Source of the DNA: Streptomyces sp. TP-A0874
GTDB lineage: Bacteria > Actinomycetota > Actinomycetes > Streptomycetales > Streptomycetaceae
Assembly (NCBI RefSeq): GCF_001748085.1
Contig: NZ_BBZK01000012.1
Coordinates: forward strand, 1-64,000
Direction: 5' to 3'
DNA: 64,000 bases
In this document: positions 61,795-64,000 of the stretch, piece by piece
Layout of the letters: each line of letters opens with the position of its first letter
Numbering within the stretch: position 1 is the stretch's first letter
Translations under genes and position numbers: made by a program
The notes under the pieces: generated by a model
Told to the model about the DNA's origin: nothing
Seen by the model: only the letters and a program-made list of their open reading frames with translations
Database searches by the model: none

Positions 61795-62724
61795 ATGAGC
61801 GACGCAGTGGAGCGGACGGGCATGGGGCGCGCGATCGATGTCCTACGGGAACCGGCACCCGACGTGGTGCGGGAGGTAGTGCAGCTCATCGCGGAGGGCG
61901 CCCGGACGGACGGCCGGGAAGCCGTCTCCGAACAGGGCCGGCTGCTGCTGGCCGGCGGAGCCCGGGAGGGCGTCCGCCACCTGCTGCTGCGGGCGGCGGA
62001 CGGCACCCTCATCGGCTACGCGCAGATCGACGGGACCGACCCGGTGGAGGCTCCGTCCGCGGAGCTCCTGGTCCACCCCGCCCACCGGGGCCGCGGCCAC
62101 GGCCGGGCGCTGGCCCAGGCGTTGCTCCGGGAGACCGACCGGCGGCTGCGGGTCTGGGCGCACGGCGGCGGGCCCGCCGCCCGGCATCTGGCGCAGGTGC
62201 TGGGCATGACGCTCTTCCGGGAACTCCGGCAGATGCGCCGCCCGCTGGCCGGTCTGGAACTGGACGAGCCGAGGCTGCCCGAGGGGGTGACGGTGCGTAC
62301 CTTCCGGCCCGGTGAGGACGACGAGGCCTGGCTGGCCGCCAACGCCGCGGCCTTCGCCCACCACCCCGAACAGGGCTCGCTCACCCAGCAGGACCTGGAC
62401 GCCCGCAAAGCCGAGCCCTGGTTCGACCCGCTGGGTTTCTTCCTAGCGGTGCGGGAGGACGGCCGGCTGGTCGGCTTCCACTGGACCAAGGTCCACGCGG
62501 GGGAGGGGCTGGGCGAGGTGTACGTCCTCGGTGTCGACCCGCAGGCGCAGGGCGGGGGCCTCGGCAAGGCGCTCACCGCCATCGGCCTGCGCCACCTGGC
62601 CTCCCGCGGGCTGCCCACCGCCATGCTGTACGTCGACGCCGACAACGCCCCGGCGGTGAAGGTGTACGAGGGCCTCGGCTTCACCACCCACGAGACGGAC
62701 CTGATGTTCCGCACGGAGTCCTGA
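61795..62724 (+). CDS. mshD: Mycothiol synthase MshD
   Basis: A 309-aa double-GNAT protein. The C-terminal active domain has VLGVDPQAQGGGLGKALTAI (acetyl-CoA loop, about residue 235) and YVDADNAPAVKVYEGLGF; the N-terminal half is a second GNAT with LLVHPAHRGRGHGRAL. MshD acetylates Cys-GlcN-inositol, the last step of mycothiol biosynthesis, the main thiol of actinobacteria. The ATG is at a probable leaderless start. Confidence 0.95.
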   Translation: MSDAVERTGMGRAIDVLREPAPDVVREVVQLIAEGARTDGREAVSEQGRLLLAGGAREGVRHLLLRAADGTLIGYAQIDGTDPVEAPSAELLVHPAHRGRGHGRALAQALLRETDRRLRVWAHGGGPAARHLAQVLGMTLFRELRQMRRPLAGLELDEPRLPEGVTVRTFRPGEDDEAWLAANAAAFAHHPEQGSLTQQDLDARKAEPWFDPLGFFLAVREDGRLVGFHWTKVHAGEGLGEVYVLGVDPQAQGGGLGKALTAIGLRHLASRGLPTAMLYVDADNAPAVKVYEGLGFTTHETDLMFRTES

Positions 62725-62876
62725 CGGGGGTCACCGTTCTGATGCCGGACTCGGTACCGACGCCGCCGGTCCGGCCGGAGAGCCGCCTGAAAGAAGTCGA
62801 GCGGCCCGCTGTTCCGCGGACGGCCCGGTGCGCTGAGGCACCGGGCCGTCACTCGGGTCGGAACCCGTTCGGCAGG

Positions 62877-63929
62877 TCACCCCGCGCTCTCCGCACGGGC
62901 CACGAGGTCCAGGGCGATGTCGGTGATCATGTCCTCTTGGCCGCCCACCATGCCGCGGCGGCCGACCTCGACGAGGATGCTGCGGGTGTCCAGGCCGTAG
63001 TGCTCGGCGGCGGCCTCGGCGTGGCGCAGGAAGCTGGAGTACACCCCCGCGTAGCCCAGGCTGAGGGTTTCCCGGTCCACCCGGACCTCCCGGTCCTGCA
63101 GCGGGCGGACGAGGTCGTCGGCGGCGTCCATGAGCGGGAACAGCTCGCAGCCGTGCTCCCAGCCCATCAGGTCCGCGACGGCGACGAAGGCCTCCAGCGG
63201 GCAGTTGCCGGCGCCCGCCCCCTGGCCGGCCAGCGAGGCGTCGACGCGGGTGCAACCGTTCTCCACGGCGACGACGGAGTTGGCCACGCCCAGGGCGAGG
63301 TTGTGGTGCGCGTGGATGCCCAGCTCGGTGCGTGGATCGAGGACTTCGCGGTAGGCGCGGAAGCGGTCCCGCACGCCGTCCATGGTCAGCCGGCCGCCGG
63401 AGTCGGTGACGTAGAGGCAGTTCGCGCCGTAGGACTCCATGAGCTTGGCCTGACGCGCGAGTTCCTCGGCCTCGGCCATGTGGGACATCATCAGGAAGCC
63501 GGCGACGTCCATGCCCATCTCGCGGGCGGCGGCGATGTGCTGGGCGGAGATGTCCGCCTCCGTGCAGTGGGTGGCGACGCGCACCGAGCGGATGCCCAAC
63601 TCGTAGGCCCGCTTGAGGTCGTGGAGGGTGCCGATGCCGGGCAGCAGCAGCGTGGTCGGGACCGCGTGCCGGGTGGCGTCCACGACGGCTTCGATCCACT
63701 CCCAGTCGGTGTGGGCGCCGATACCGTAGTTGATGCTGGAGCCGGACAGGCCGTCGCCGTGGGCGATCTCGATCGCGGAGACGCCGGCGGCGTCCAGCGC
63801 CGCGGCGATGGTGCGGGCCTGTTCGACGGTGTAGCGGTGGCGGATGGCGTGCATACCGTCTCGCAGGGTGACGTCCTGGATGTACAGGGCGGTCGGGGTG
63901 GCGGCCCTGTCGGTGTCGGTCGTACTCAT
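62877..63929 (-). CDS. 4-hydroxy-2-oxovalerate aldolase
   Basis: A 350-aa DmpG/HsaF-family aldolase. The catalytic motif LYIQDVTLRDGMHAIRHRYT (Asp with metal and Arg/His) at the N-terminus and HAHHNLALGVANSVV (metal His) are complete. It cleaves 4-hydroxy-2-oxoacids to pyruvate and an aldehyde, the end of catechol/steroid meta-cleavage. The ATG overlaps the preceding TGA as ATGA, coupling it to the acetaldehyde dehydrogenase with which it forms a substrate-channelling complex. Confidence 0.95.
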   Translation of the reverse strand: MSTTDTDRAATPTALYIQDVTLRDGMHAIRHRYTVEQARTIAAALDAAGVSAIEIAHGDGLSGSSINYGIGAHTDWEWIEAVVDATRHAVPTTLLLPGIGTLHDLKRAYELGIRSVRVATHCTEADISAQHIAAAREMGMDVAGFLMMSHMAEAEELARQAKLMESYGANCLYVTDSGGRLTMDGVRDRFRAYREVLDPRTELGIHAHHNLALGVANSVVAVENGCTRVDASLAGQGAGAGNCPLEAFVAVADLMGWEHGCELFPLMDAADDLVRPLQDREVRVDRETLSLGYAGVYSSFLRHAEAAAEHYGLDTRSILVEVGRRGMVGGQEDMITDIALDLVARAESAG

Positions 63930-64000
63930 CGGGCGGCCCCTTCGCCGGCGCGGTGGGCGGCCATGTGCTCCGCGGTGCGCAGCGCGGCCGAGGTCATGAT
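63926..64000 (-). CDS. Acylating acetaldehyde dehydrogenase, C-terminal end only
   Basis: The last 24 codons of a gene that continues past the window: IMTSAALRTAEHMAAHRAGE then GAAR. This is the normal end of the DmpF/HsaG dehydrogenases (NLDIMTSAAL). It converts acetaldehyde or propanal from the aldolase to acyl-CoA. The TGA overlaps the aldolase start by ATGA. Confidence 0.88.
   Translation of the reverse strand: MMTSAALRTAEHMAAHRAGEGAAR

Overview
The window is a high-GC actinobacterial chromosome segment, almost certainly Streptomyces. It carries glnR, the nickel-type Fur regulator nur, the c-di-GMP-dependent anti-sigma factor rsiG, mycothiol synthase mshD, a pst operon with PHO boxes, GTG/TTG starts, leaderless promoters and GC-rich hairpin terminators without U-tracts. 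No rRNA, tRNA or CRISPR array was seen.

Layout. 0.1-8.1 kb: a GNAT acetyltransferase, then a minus-strand, translationally coupled type IV-secretion-like locus: coupling-protein-like, VirB4-like ATPase, SCO6880-family, TrbL/VirB6-like, VirB8-like and a small pilin-like membrane protein. A divergent SLT plus NlpC/P60 wall hydrolase follows at 8.7 kb. There is no relaxase. 9.9-18.8 kb: PAP2 phosphatase, lipoprotein, a 52-aa ORF, csoR with its own operator, a DUF47 protein with the Pit transporter, and the convergent pstSCAB operon behind PHO boxes. 19.4-22.4 kb: response regulator-PP2C phosphatase, DUF2516, an HbhA-like coiled coil and an XRE regulator with a large palindromic operator.

22.4-30.5 kb is the accessory region. 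It holds a broken Tn7-like transposon (5'-truncated TnsA, 3'-truncated TnsB, inverted TniQ, no TnsC) around about ten small genes without toxins. Several resemble orphan immunity genes (DUF6228, DUF4240, SMI1/KNR4). The array contains frameshifts, a duplicated gene fragment and a start-less gene. This is the strongest candidate for something unusual: a polyimmunity island assembled in, and eroding with, a Tn7-like element.

30.7-45.4 kb is strain-variable: NUDIX, a frameshifted FAD hydroxylase with divergent TetR, AraC plus VOC, a short UvrA paralogue, a MerR-PP2C fusion behind a textbook MerR promoter, MFS and EamA exporters with structured leaders, an ATP-grasp protein and an Eis-type acetyltransferase. 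These resemble resistance, efflux and stress functions.

45.5-62.7 kb returns to conserved core: rsiG, dtd, ygfZ-like, nur, nitrobindin, DsrE, DUF3099, DUF1416 with a rhodanese sulfurtransferase and its 26-aa leader peptide, LmeA-like DUF2993, MoaD/ThiS, hydrolase, glnR, LacI, a PadR/glycosidase pair, secreted 5'-nucleotidase and mshD. As I recall S. coelicolor, these run in descending order while csoR-pst runs ascending, so an inversion breakpoint probably lies just upstream of pstS. The window ends in a meta-cleavage pair (4-hydroxy-2-oxovalerate aldolase and the tail of acylating acetaldehyde dehydrogenase).
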